A stretch of 64,000 bases of DNA. It comes from Liolophura sinensis (taxonomy: Eukaryota; Mollusca; Polyplacophora; Chitonida; Chitonidae). Below the pieces are notes generated by a model that was not told where the DNA came from, did no database searches, and was given only the letters and a program-made list of their open reading frames with translations. Numbering within the stretch: position 1 is the stretch's first letter; each line of letters starts with the position of its first letter. The stretch covers positions 60,989,249-61,053,248 of the forward strand of contig NC_088295.1 of assembly GCF_032854445.1 (NCBI RefSeq). Reading direction: 5' to 3'. The position numbers and the translations under genes are program-made. Below, one piece after another: positions 43,069-55,200 of this stretch.

Positions 43069-43321
43069 TTTATTTATTTATTTGATTGGTGTTTTACGCC
43101 GTACTCGGGAATATTTCACTTATACGACAGCAGCCAGCACTATGGTGAGAGGAAACCGGTCAGAGCCTGGGGGAACCCACGACGATCCGCAGGTTGCTGA
43201 GGGACCTTCCCACATACGGCCGGAGAAGAAGCCAGCATGAGCGAGACTTAAATTCACAGCGACCGCATTGGTGAGAGGCTTCTGGGTCATCACGCTGCGC
43301 TAATGTGCTAACCTATTGAGC
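43069..43321 (-). mobile_element. Full-length SINE, minus strand, 13-bp target duplication
   Basis: Reversed tail (TTTGATTGGTGTTTTACGCC, GTACTCGGGAATATTTCACT), body and tRNA-like head (AGCGCAGCGTGATGACCCAG) are all present. AATAATGCTTAGA is duplicated at 43056-43068 and 43322-43334. 42601-43055 and 43335-44300 hold nothing recognisable. Confidence 0.9.
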
Positions 43322-44307
43322 AATAATGCTTAGAGGGGAAGGTCCTAAAATCACTAGGAATATAACTATCTGTGATTCTCAATGAGATCACATAAAGAGC
43401 AACACCTGGAATGGTATAGTTCCAAATTCTAATAGGATCGTCTGTTTTTTGCTAGCTTCTTATATTTAAAGGAGAGAAAACCAGCAAACAAGCTGTCCAT
43501 CCCCTACTACTGTCGATGTCTAACATCCTACATTCTGTTTTTTTCGTTGAAATTTGTGGATTATTCAATGGCTTGAAAGTATTAACTACCAAAAATGTGT
43601 GGAAATATTATCCAAATTGTACATCAATTCAAGCGCTGCCAAACTGGGCCAAGGCCACATGATGTGGGTCAATAAGAGGAACGAAAAACCTGCACACTAA
43701 GCCAATGTGAAATTAAATCGACAAATGGCAATATTATTTATTAACTATCTATAGATGTTTATATCAAGAAAAAAGCAGATAAAAATTGTCACCCATTTCA
43801 ACATTACCTTCCCCAAGAAGACTGACATAGCCTATCAGATAGGAGGAAATGTAACTTGATGCATTGTGAAACATCGTTTTGGGAATTGGCCTTGCTGTTA
43901 TTGACCAGGAACCTCCATTTTGGTTGATGGTTGGTATACAAATGTTGGTTTCCACGTGCCAGGGGTTTTGTCAACAAATTAACATGTTGAAAAAAAATTT
44001 TGTTTTTGGGAAAGTTGGTAAGGAGATTTTTGGTTTTTTCAACAGTCACGGCCCACGTATTGGTATCAATCTCTTGAGGTAAAATGCAACCTTTTGAGGG
44101 CAAATGATTTCTCACTAAAGGAGTGCATGCAATACATCCATGTGCTTTAAGGGAGATGATTTGTTATGTTTACTGCCACTGGTTAATCGGTGGGTGAAAT
44201 ATGAATATGTAAGTAGTGTTTGGGAAACTTGTTCTGCTCATATTTGGCAATATATATGCACCTTTAGCAGGAACACTGAGTTTCTTTTTTCTCAAATGGT
44301 TATATCA

Positions 44308-44432
44308 TCTAATGAACAACATACTCATATCTTTACTTTTCCAAAAGGCTAGTAAAGATATGTAGTATTCTACTTTCATCACTACTAATATCTATCCCAA
44401 AAACTGGAAGAATTAAGGTGTAGAATCCGAGT
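44308..44432 (+). repeat. Dispersed repeat, copy 2 (see 7776-7895)
   Basis: CATCTAATGAACAACATACT, CTTTACTTTTCCAAAAGGCT and ACTAATATCTATCCC match the copy in ZC4H2 intron 1 at roughly three-quarters of positions by eye. Confidence 0.6.
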
Positions 44433-45052
44433 CAAGTTAACTACATCAATCCAAATCTACCAAACGGTGCCAACATGATGAATGCATATCTGGCTAGAGA
44501 TCCAATAGCATGAATAGGCTTATGTCAAACTTTCTACCCTAAAAACTAAGCCAAAATATTATGAGGAAATATCCTTTCTCAACTATGTTCCAGTATAAAA
44601 CTATCACAACTTTTCTTTATTTTGCAAAGAATGTCTACAATGATTATGGTTAGTTTTAGTGATGTAAAATACTACATGTATCAAGGGACAAAAAGGTTTT
44701 GAACCGTAGGCGTGAAAAAATATTGGCTTTTTTTACTTTTTTGTTTCCATATCGGGTTTCAAAATGAAAATCTGGCTAGTCCTGACGGTGATTGGAGCCC
44801 TTTCCTCCCTATTACCTGTTTATCAATAACATCCGATGCTAATGATTGCTGAGAACCAATGATCTTTGACAAAGGTGCAGCTGCAAACATGTAACTCTGA
44901 TATGACTGGCACAGCCATGCGAGTTACAATGTGAAATGAGAGCAAAAGTGTTGCATGTGCAGGATATTTTACTCCATCTCTGTTCAGTTTTGCAACTACA
45001 TGTAAAATCAAGGTCTTAAGAAAGCATATATTGTATCTATTTCATGTAAATG

Positions 45053-45125
45053 TCACCATAATGCTGGCCGGTGTCGTGTAAGCGGAATATTTTTGAGTAC
45101 AGAAGGAAACACCAAATAAATAAAA
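45053..45125 (+). mobile_element. SINE 3' fragment
   Basis: CCATAATGCTGGCCGGTGTC, GTGTAAGCGGAATATTTTTG, AGTACAGAAGGAAACACC match the SINE tail. 45126-46105 contains no recognised exon, although the missing last exon of the CNNM-like gene should lie here or further left. Confidence 0.75.
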
Positions 45126-46105
45126 TACTTATACTTATACTTTATGGGATATTTATAATATCTCATAAATGTTTACTTTCCAGGTAATAAAGGCATGACA
45201 TATCCTTTTGATATGCACCACGTGTAATATAAATTCCGCCATTTTGATTGGTCTGTTTATCTTTTCATTCATCAAATCAACCAATCAAAAGTTACATCTT
45301 GGCTGTACAGGCAATACATTTGTTTTACAACATTTTCTTGTCGTCTGCAAATGTTAACATGGCTGACTTTTGACCAGGAAATATCGTAAAATTAACAAAA
45401 AATTAATGATAAATTGTAAAATGCAAACTTTTGACATGTCTATCCTATAAAAAGGTCGTTATGTTAATAATTCTGTCTGTACTATATTATACTCCGCCAC
45501 GTACGTCACTTACTGATGAAGCTTCACTTGACCCATATATGTGATATCACTTCACGGTTAGACATCAGTGCTGTTTCAAATCATAATGATTTTTTTCACC
45601 ATAAATTTACAATAAGGCATTTATGGAATAAATAGGATATGAAATTTGTGATCCTCCATATCAAATTTATTGAACTCGAGTATTAGTTTTCATTTGTTCT
45701 GAGCCTCTCGTTTAATACATTTGATTTGATTTGATTTGGTCCTCGGTATTTGCCAGAGGATCATCACGACAACAATAGTGGTCAATAATCGCTGAATAAC
45801 ACAAATTGGGACCGCTAAAAGGCAACAAGAGAAAAGTGCATGATGGAGACAATGGTCACATCACACATGCCATTCTGCTGCCAACTACGGCTATCCTCGC
45901 CTAACTTCTTTAGTGATGTCATGCCACACCTCCAACTTTGCACACACACTATCTGGCATCAGCCAATACAACTTTCAATTTAGCCAATACAACTGGTCAA
46001 AAATAGTCTCTTTTTTTTTGTTTGTCTGTATTGTTAAAAAATTAATAAACTTGCAAAATACTGAGAAATAAGTACAGACCTATTAAAATATATGCAGACA
46101 CTTAC

Positions 46106-46270
46106 GCTTGACTCGCCGAGTTCAGGTGGGCAGCTCACTCGGCGGGCAGCTCTTGCCCTGGCTACACGTATTCTCTTCTGTACATCCACAAACACATCTG
46201 TCTCATCGATTATCTCCTCCTGGATGAGCTCTTCAATCACGTCTTCCAACGTAATTATGCCAACCACTTC
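46106..46270 (-). CDS. CNNM-like exon 10 (CBS2 end)
   Basis: Follows CTCTCCATAG and encodes [37 protein letters not shown] and CPPELGESS; the donor is GTAAGT. The donor shows that at least one more exon follows to the left. Confidence 0.92.
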
Positions 46271-49200
46271 CTATGGAGAGCGAAGATTTTTGTTACAACC
46301 GAAACATTTTCAAGTAAATATGGTAACATTTGTTTGCACACTAATAAATGTATCAATTATCATTTGGTTCAATGTTCATTTCAAAATTCTGATACTTCTT
46401 AGAATGTGAAAATCGATGTTGTTTGAGGGAGATAACTGTATCCAAGAAGCTATATCCACAAGCACCTGTGACTTGCATCTGGCATGACGGCGGCCATGAA
46501 AATGCAGCCCGGCAGCTTTGTGTCTGTACAGTTATCTTCATTATAATCATATTGTTATGGGCGTTAAGCCATTCATGTAAAATTTAAAAGCTGCAAACCA
46601 TGTACAAAGCAACTGGAGTTGTACTTTTATACTGATACAGTAGATATACATGTACGTAAACTGACAATCTGGTTATTACAGCACCCTCAGACACCGACAA
46701 ACGTCAGGCGCAACATAGATCACGTCTTTGGTGTAACAGATCATATGTCTTTGGCACAACACAGATCACATGCCTTTGGCGCAACACAGATCACGTCTTT
46801 GGTGTAACACAGATCATGTCTTTGGTGTAACACAGATCACGTCTTTCGCATAACACAGATAACATGTCTTTGGCGCAACACAGATCACGTCTTTGGAGAG
46901 ATTATTAATCATTAAACCTAATTTCAGAGCACACACTGGCCGAATGACTTCTGAGGAGAGAAATTAACTTAAATTAACCCTCACCTCCATTTAGCTGACA
47001 TTAACTGTTTACTGTCATATGTTAAAATCTAATGATTGTCTTCACCGTCCCTACATGAAGAGAAACACATCTCGTAAATATAAGTAAAGGACACAAATGT
47101 GTTGCAAGATATTGTTTTTGAAGTATTTAGGTCTAAAGTTCAGTAAGTTAGGTGTGGCTGATTCATGAATTGCAATACCTACTTCTTTTTACAGACGGCT
47201 GCTGCACCCCGTTCACGCCACGCCTTCAGCTAAAGCATGAAGATATTTTATAGTCAACCCTAACAGTCCTTCCAGGATATTGCCACATTCTTCTTGTTTT
47301 AAGGAGTGTATTCATATAGGCCATATAAACTTTTCTTGAGATAACAACACCTTATCTGAACAAAGCATGCTTATATTCTCAAATCCTGGTTTCTAACCTG
47401 AGTGTCAGTGTCAATATCCTGGCTGTCTGAGTTCACATTTAAACCATCCACCTCCTCTGGTGATGTGCTTCGAGTCACCAAACACAGATGACCTGTCGAT
47501 TACCAACAACACATGGTATGTTAATAAGTGTTATGTAAGCATATGGATTACGGTCATAATAATCATATATAATGGCCACTTTAGGTGTGAAAGTTCTGTT
47601 AGTCTCTCTCTCTGTCTGTGTGATAAATGTTTGACACGTTCTCTTTTTAACATGGGCCATTCACTTGAAAGGTGCCTGAGTTCAAGACGAATTCTGGTTC
47701 TTTTAGGACATTACAGCTGTTGGGAGTTTGTGCTTGTTGTTCTTACATGTACATTTTTGAAATAGCCAGTGTCTGGTTAACACATGCGCAGAGTATAACA
47801 AAGGGGAGTGGATGGTTTTACCTACACATTACACTCCACATTACTGGGTTAATATTATCCAATCACAGAAGAGAAAACACAGTAAATCATCCAATGAATC
47901 CACAGAATGAAGTATAAAATCTACATATTTCACATGCCCCCCCCCCCCCCCCCCCAACAAATTAAAACCTATTATCAACAGCAAAGTTATGACTAGTAGT
48001 TGGTGAAAAACTCCATGACATAATCATTGATTTGTTGTTTGTATTTAAACTGAATATATTAAAGTAAATATTACAATTCTTCACTGTTAACAGTTCAGGC
48101 AACACGCACTCACCACTGGCAGCATCATGAGCCTTCAATACCTTGATTAATACAACATTGAAGCAGCGCATAGAGTATTAGGTGTTCACAACAACAAAAA
48201 ACTTACTTTTACCAGTCTGGAACAAGTTGAGCAAATCAAAAAGAGCCATGTCATGGGGTACTGAAGGCACTTTACGGAAGCAGTTAGGGTCACGGATAAG
48301 CTGGGATATGGGTGTGGCATCCTTGGGGCTCAGCTTTATAAGCATCTTCACAAGAATCAGACCAATCACATTGTGTCGTGACTCACAGTAGACAGGGATG
48401 CGAGAGTGAGCAGCTGCCAGCACCTGCAGTGGACAGGTTTCAAAATATAATTGTTCTCTTCAAGTCGTGACCTCAGCAAAAAGTGCTGTCAATCATTATG
48501 GAGTAAAGGTGTCAAATGTATTAGATTATATTTACGTCAAGGTAAAGCAACACTGAAAATGATGAAATATAGCAATCATTTATGAACCCAAAATTAGAAA
48601 TATTTGCATGATATTTTATCATGACCTGGGCATGATTTGAGGGTGCCATTTTTCTTTTGATCTCTTAAAAACTAGCAACCTACCAAACACTTTGACCTCT
48701 GTAACCTTCCATATATTATGCAAAAATTATTCTAATTATTGCTATTATATGAAGTACCATTTTAACTTTACACATTCTCTTACAGGGGACTGAGTCTGAT
48801 GTCCTACTGCACCACGAGATGTGTCAAAAATGTTAGGTAACAGTGTTGATTACGTTTACCATAAGACCGAGGACTGATGAAAATTCCACAAAACAGGATA
48901 CTCAAACCAGACGAATGATGGAGAAAAAAAAACGAGGAAGTGAACATTTGTGAACCTGAAATAATGTCATGTACCTACAAAACATGGTGAGGTAAGTGAC
49001 GGGTAAATTAACATCAACAAAAATTCCATAACACTTTTACGAGTCACATGATGATACAGCAGAACATTTATTACCTTTAGCAACAAAAGAGTGAAGGGCT
49101 CAAAAGCTCCCTAGTCTTCCCATCAGTACACCACCACAAATACCATATACATGTTTTTTTTTGTGTCAAGTATATAGATTTATTACCAGTGTATAACAGT

Positions 49201-52200
49201 AAAATTCATCGTGTGTATATTTCATCTGATGTTATACACTTTTAGCAGAAGTGTTTTAATACCTCGGATTTGTTGTTTCCTAACCATACACATAAATGCA
49301 TATATATTCCTCTTTATGCACCACTGTTAATTTTCATATCAAAACTGTGTGTTTGGTTTAATGGTTATTAGCATGAATAATCCAGAAAGTAAAAGAAAGT
49401 TGAAATATGAAGTAGGGTTCATCATACAGATAACTGAAAACTACACCCTACCTACTGTCATTTATTTTTAGCCCTTATACCTTTAGAATTATATCTTAGA
49501 ATTCAAATGCGCTTTAACTCTTTTCAAAAAATCTAAAAAAATAAATCAAAGCATATAAATGCAGAGTTTTAAGGGGCCTATTTTGTGATGTTCTTAAGGG
49601 GCCTATTTATTGATGTTTTTAAGGGGCATATTTATTGATGTTTTTAATGGGCCCACTTGTGATGCCTACATCGATTTTTAGAGGCCTTTACCTTTAACCT
49701 AAACTACATAGACACTTTGCTGTCTCCAAAGTGTCAAACCTGTATGCCACAAAAAGAGGTGTCCTGTCCTCTTAAAAGTAATTCTGAAGTCATATCACTT
49801 CATTATGTCAGAATAATAAAGACAATAACATCGCAAATAATCGCATTGCAAAATGTAACCGCCGAGCCCACTCGAACAGCCACAGAACTTCGCAAGCCGC
49901 CATTTCCAAATCACGTGACTCGGTTGCTAGGGTGGACTCAGCTGCTCTTCCCAAAATTAAAATCATCTTTTTTCACAATATAACTGATTACAGTTCATTT
50001 CTGTTCATTATTAACACACAAATTAAAGTTGAGATTCCAAACAAGCCCCCTTTATACGGTGAACATCCCATCGGTTTCAATGAAATCATTCCATGAGTTT
50101 ATCTTTTTTTGAAAGATGCAGAGTGCTGCCGACTGGCGGTTAGCAAAGTCTGGCTCACTGCCAATGTAACAGATACACTTGTGCTAATTGTGACATTATG
50201 GTCTTAATTATTCATGAATAACTAGGTGATATGGAGAATTAATGAGGGATTATAGAAAACATGTTGACATGTTGAGGACAGCATACTCGAAAGCACTGAC
50301 TTCCAAGCTAGTGAGCAGAAGAGTAGAGATCTGTATTTCTGAAAAATAAGCCGGGAAGAATGAAACAGTGGGCCGATTCCACAAAGACATTTCTCTCTTA
50401 AATCAAAATTTAAAACCTTCTCACAATGTTTAGTTTTGGGTTTTAGATGTTTAAATTTTTGACACATTCATCTGAAAATAACACTGATGAGGTGGTCAAA
50501 ATTTTAATTTACAGGGCTGGAAAATAAGCTCTAAAATCATGTTTCAAATTTTGGCTTAAGTCAGTGCTGGCTTTGTGAAGTCGGTCCCAGCCCTCAGATC
50601 TGAGGTAAGTGCGTGCAAGCAAGCTTGACTCAGCTTGTGTGTATGTATACACCTACATACATACATGGATGTAGACTTCCACAGAAAACAGGATCATGTT
50701 AAGTTTATATGGTGGATGAATGAAATGTGTCACTTTACAGTACAATGTATGATACACAATGGTGTAGGTGTACATACTTGGTGCTGATGCATATATACAT
50801 GGTTCTCTGAATAGAACCTGCACTTAACATGCTTTATAACTGATATCCTACCATTTTAAAGCATGTTTGTCAAATTGAAACTAGGTCACCTACATGTACA
50901 TGAAGTCTTATACATTACCCAAAAGCTACAGGATATTACTTACTGCTTACTCACCGCTTACTTATTGCAGTAAAGTCATTCAAGGATACTAAGGCAGAAA
51001 TTCCCTCCTCACATGACGGCAAACTAATGCTTTATCTTATTTTCCGAACAGCTGTTTAGCACAATATATAAATGTCATTCATTGATTCGTCCTTTTTATA
51101 CACAGCCCTGACAAACCATGTCTTCATTATTAAATGTATTTATTTCAGATTTGAAAAAGTAATCTGTAAAGTAAATACTTATTTCACTTTCTGTAGTTTG
51201 TCACAAACTCAAATACTGAATTTCAACTCCTTCAGGAATATTGTATGGCATAAGAGAATGACATCTGTTAAACAGAAACGTGTCTGCTGGCCATGTAATG
51301 GGTTTAACTCCAAACCCGAAAGGTCTTGCTACTGTTCAGCTTAATACAGATTTATACATAATTTCAACCAAAAACAAAGAAATCCAATATGTAAAGTAAA
51401 CTTTCCACTCACTGAATCCATGGTCTCCTGATCCAATTTACTGTCCAACTCCAGCATGTAAACATCTTTTATAGGCAACATGGCATCCTCAACGACTTTG
51501 TCCTTCATGTCCAGAGCACCCTGTAAATTAGAAACAGTAAATACAACATGGCCATACTCACCACACAAATAACTGTAGCCCTACAATCAATACTGGAAGT
51601 ACTTTAACAAATACCAGTTATATTCCAAAAAAGAGGTACGCATGACAAATACTGTTATTTGACCTAAAGTTTACTATTTTTCAAGTGACACATTTAGATG
51701 GATTCATCCACCTTATAAGGTCACTTAGGAGTTGTTTTTTATGAAGTTTGATTAATTTCTTATCAAGAACACTTTGCAGTTAACATCAAAAGTATCATTT
51801 TAAAGCCTTTATGTGCATCTGAAAGTTTTTTTCACGCCCCAAATTTCAGGTAAAATACCAGTACATGTACAGAACAAATGCACTTCTGTATTCCGGCACA
51901 GCATGGGTGTATATGCAATACATATGCTTTGATGACTAGTCCAGATATTTTCTTAAAACACAAAATTATCCAGAACATTACTGCAGCCGTATAATACTAT
52001 CATGATGGCAGTTTACTAATTTATATGAAGTGGAGAAATTACGTTTAAAAATGCATTGTAGTACATTAATCTATGATAATGATAACATTAACCATAAATC
52101 AATGTTTTTAATGGCACATGCACAATACAACTACTGTAATGCAACATACATTTACAATTACCAGGATCTCTTTTATGAGAAAATGTGTTTTTGGTCTGAT

Positions 52201-55200
52201 AATGAGAAAAACAGATTAAATAAAATATATCACCATTCTTAATACAGCTTAAATAAAAACGTACACTAGCAGCACTCAGATAACACTCAAAAACCACAGT
52301 AAAGTATTTGAAAAAAAAATAATGCAGAAAATTGTCGATAGAAATGTAGGACATCCTTTTTTTATGATATACATGCAGGCCTTTAAATAATGAACGACAA
52401 ACACCTCCGTCTGCAGGTGTTTTTCTGTCTGTTTTTCTCACCTTAATGATAAGAACCTCATCTACTGTGAGGTGATCTGGGTCGCTCTGTGTTGCATCGT
52501 CACTGACGATAGCACTCTCCACCGGGCCGTGCAAGTCCACCAACACCTTAAGCTGGGCGCGGCGGTAAAATGTGTCATGTTCCTTCCCCAACAGACAATC
52601 CAGCAGCTTGGACAGAGGCCAGGCCACCACAAATAGAAGGCCCATCAATAAATACACAAACCTATATTCATAAACGACACATAAAAAAGAAAAATTATTA
52701 AAGAAATCTTACTGTATTTGACCATAAGTTTAGAACAGGTAAACATAATTGTACTTTAAGAAGCACCTAAAGGACTTTGAATGATTATACTTTGATGTCA
52801 ACACTTTATGTTTTTTAGATAACAAATTAATCGAGCTTTACAAAAAAAAACAAAAAACATACAAGTGGCCCTATTATTAAGGTGAATGCATCAAAATGAA
52901 GCAACATGTGTGCGTGGCAAAAAGCCAAACTTTATGTGAAAAACAGAATACATGATTCATGGTTACTGTCAACAGCAGTATTATAGATTAGTATTCTACA
53001 GCCTGTTTTCTCCACTTCATAAAATTTGTGAACTGCCACCATGATAGAGAATTACGAGTTCTACAATTACAAGTATTCATTCATGATGACGCCATTATTC
53101 ATGCATAAATTTTCTCTTTGCATCTCCTAATATTGCTTTATACAGGTTAATTAAATGTTTGCCTATTAAACTGATTAAATGGGACATACCTTGACAAAAA
53201 AAAAAATCTGTTTATAAAACTCTTAAAAATGCAAATCAAACTGATGCTCTTAAAGCTCCTTTATTTAACGAATGAAATCCACAGGAAAACCAAGCATTTT
53301 AACAGAAAACCATCACAGTTGTGTTTTAATTACTTATTACTTTTAATTCACATTTATTTAATTAGTTTGAACATTCAAATGTTTTACAGAAAACAGCTTT
53401 AGATATTGAGTGATGCATTATCCAAACATACCATGTACATTTATCGATGAAGCTGTGATTGACTTTACATACATGTAAAGGATTTTCTACATGTACATGT
53501 AAATATATGTGACTTACGGTGCAAGGGTCGCTCCAATAGCCAATCCAAATCGTGTGCACAAAGCCTGGGGAAACACCCTGCAACAAGGAAGCTAAATCAT
53601 CACTGAGTCAGACTAAAGTCTCAGTCTGTACCAAATTATCACATTCCCTAATAAAGGGAGGTAACTGAGATGGGCAAGGTAAATGTAGGATAAAATGTAG
53701 GAAGTTGGTACTTAAAAAACAAAAAGGTTAAAAACACATGTTGTAAATATTCCAGTATATCTTGTAGACTAAGCCAGCCCAACTTGTTGCTGCTTCACTT
53801 TTCACTCAGCACTGAGAGCAAGGAAACGTGACTGGTTAATCCGGCGTCAGAATAATGTGACTGAGTGGGGTGTCGTGTCTGATGTCTTTGGCATGATACT
53901 TCAGCTGGGGCAGCACTTTGGCGGCAATGCCACCAGAAGACACAGTAAATGTACATACGCCTAATGACTCCCTGTCATCATATAAATGAAAAACTGTTCT
54001 GTACGATGTTAAACCCAAAGCATATAAACATAAATATATATGTCTCTAAAATACTAAACCGTGTGTGAGCAAATAATTACAGAACTTCTATATTTTTCTG
54101 AGCTTTAATAAACCAGTGATAGGAGCGTTATCCAGGAGTTTGGGTATTAATATAAGCAAACAGTCAAAGGTGCCAAGTAGCTTTGATTCTAGGTTTTACA
54201 GGAAATTAATGTCTAATATACATGTAGCTTATATGTATGTTAGTATCTTAATAGTAACATACACATGCTACTATTATCTACGTGTACATCTATATGTAAG
54301 TATTCGGATGAATGTTGATATGATTACAATTTGAACACAAGCCTTTAAAATTTGATTATGGTTTTTACACTGCAGATAAAACTTTCAAGAAATTCTGAAG
54401 AAGTCTTATATGGGAGACATGAGTCATAAGGATACATGATGTATAATTTGTACCACTGAAATGAGAATAATATGTTTCCTCAATAGAAAATCTTTGCTTG
54501 TGACTAATCAATGTGCAATTTACCCACTGAATGTGAACTAACCAAGTTCCTGATTTTACATGTATGCGGAGCGAGATACATGAAAAATTCCTGTTAGGTA
54601 ATTTTGGGGGGTGAGGAAGTGAACAGTGCTTGAGTGTAGATTACCATGTGGGACTACACAAGTAGATATCAAAAAGTGATATCATGCCATAGTTGAAGTG
54701 GAGCAAATTTTGTTTCCCTAGTGCAAGGTCTCCCAAGGCTTTCAAAAAGAGTCCAAAAATCCATAATGCCGGTATCTACATGTATCAATCCAGACCTTTC
54801 ATTTGGCCTTTCTTATAACATGCAAGACCCTTGAATCCACAGCAGCTCTTCAAATTTGAAAGCATTGTACTTGGTCTGCATCCAGGAACCAGTTGTTATC
54901 AGGTAATATCTGTATTAAGTGACATCAAAAATTTACAACTTTAACAATTTTTTAAACCAATGATCAATACAATTGTATAGAGTCCAGATGGAACAGCAGC
55001 AGGTTTAGTTCATATTTTATATACTGTTAGACAATTTTTTGATGGCCAAATACAAAACTGAAGTCTTGGCTTAAAGTGAAATCCGGTATGAAGTCATAAG
55101 ACTGTTTTGAACAGCCTGGTCCTTATGTTTTCACTGTGATATAATTTACGAAGTGTGAATATGTAGTCTCTTTAAAGTGGCTGCAGTAATGTAAAACATA

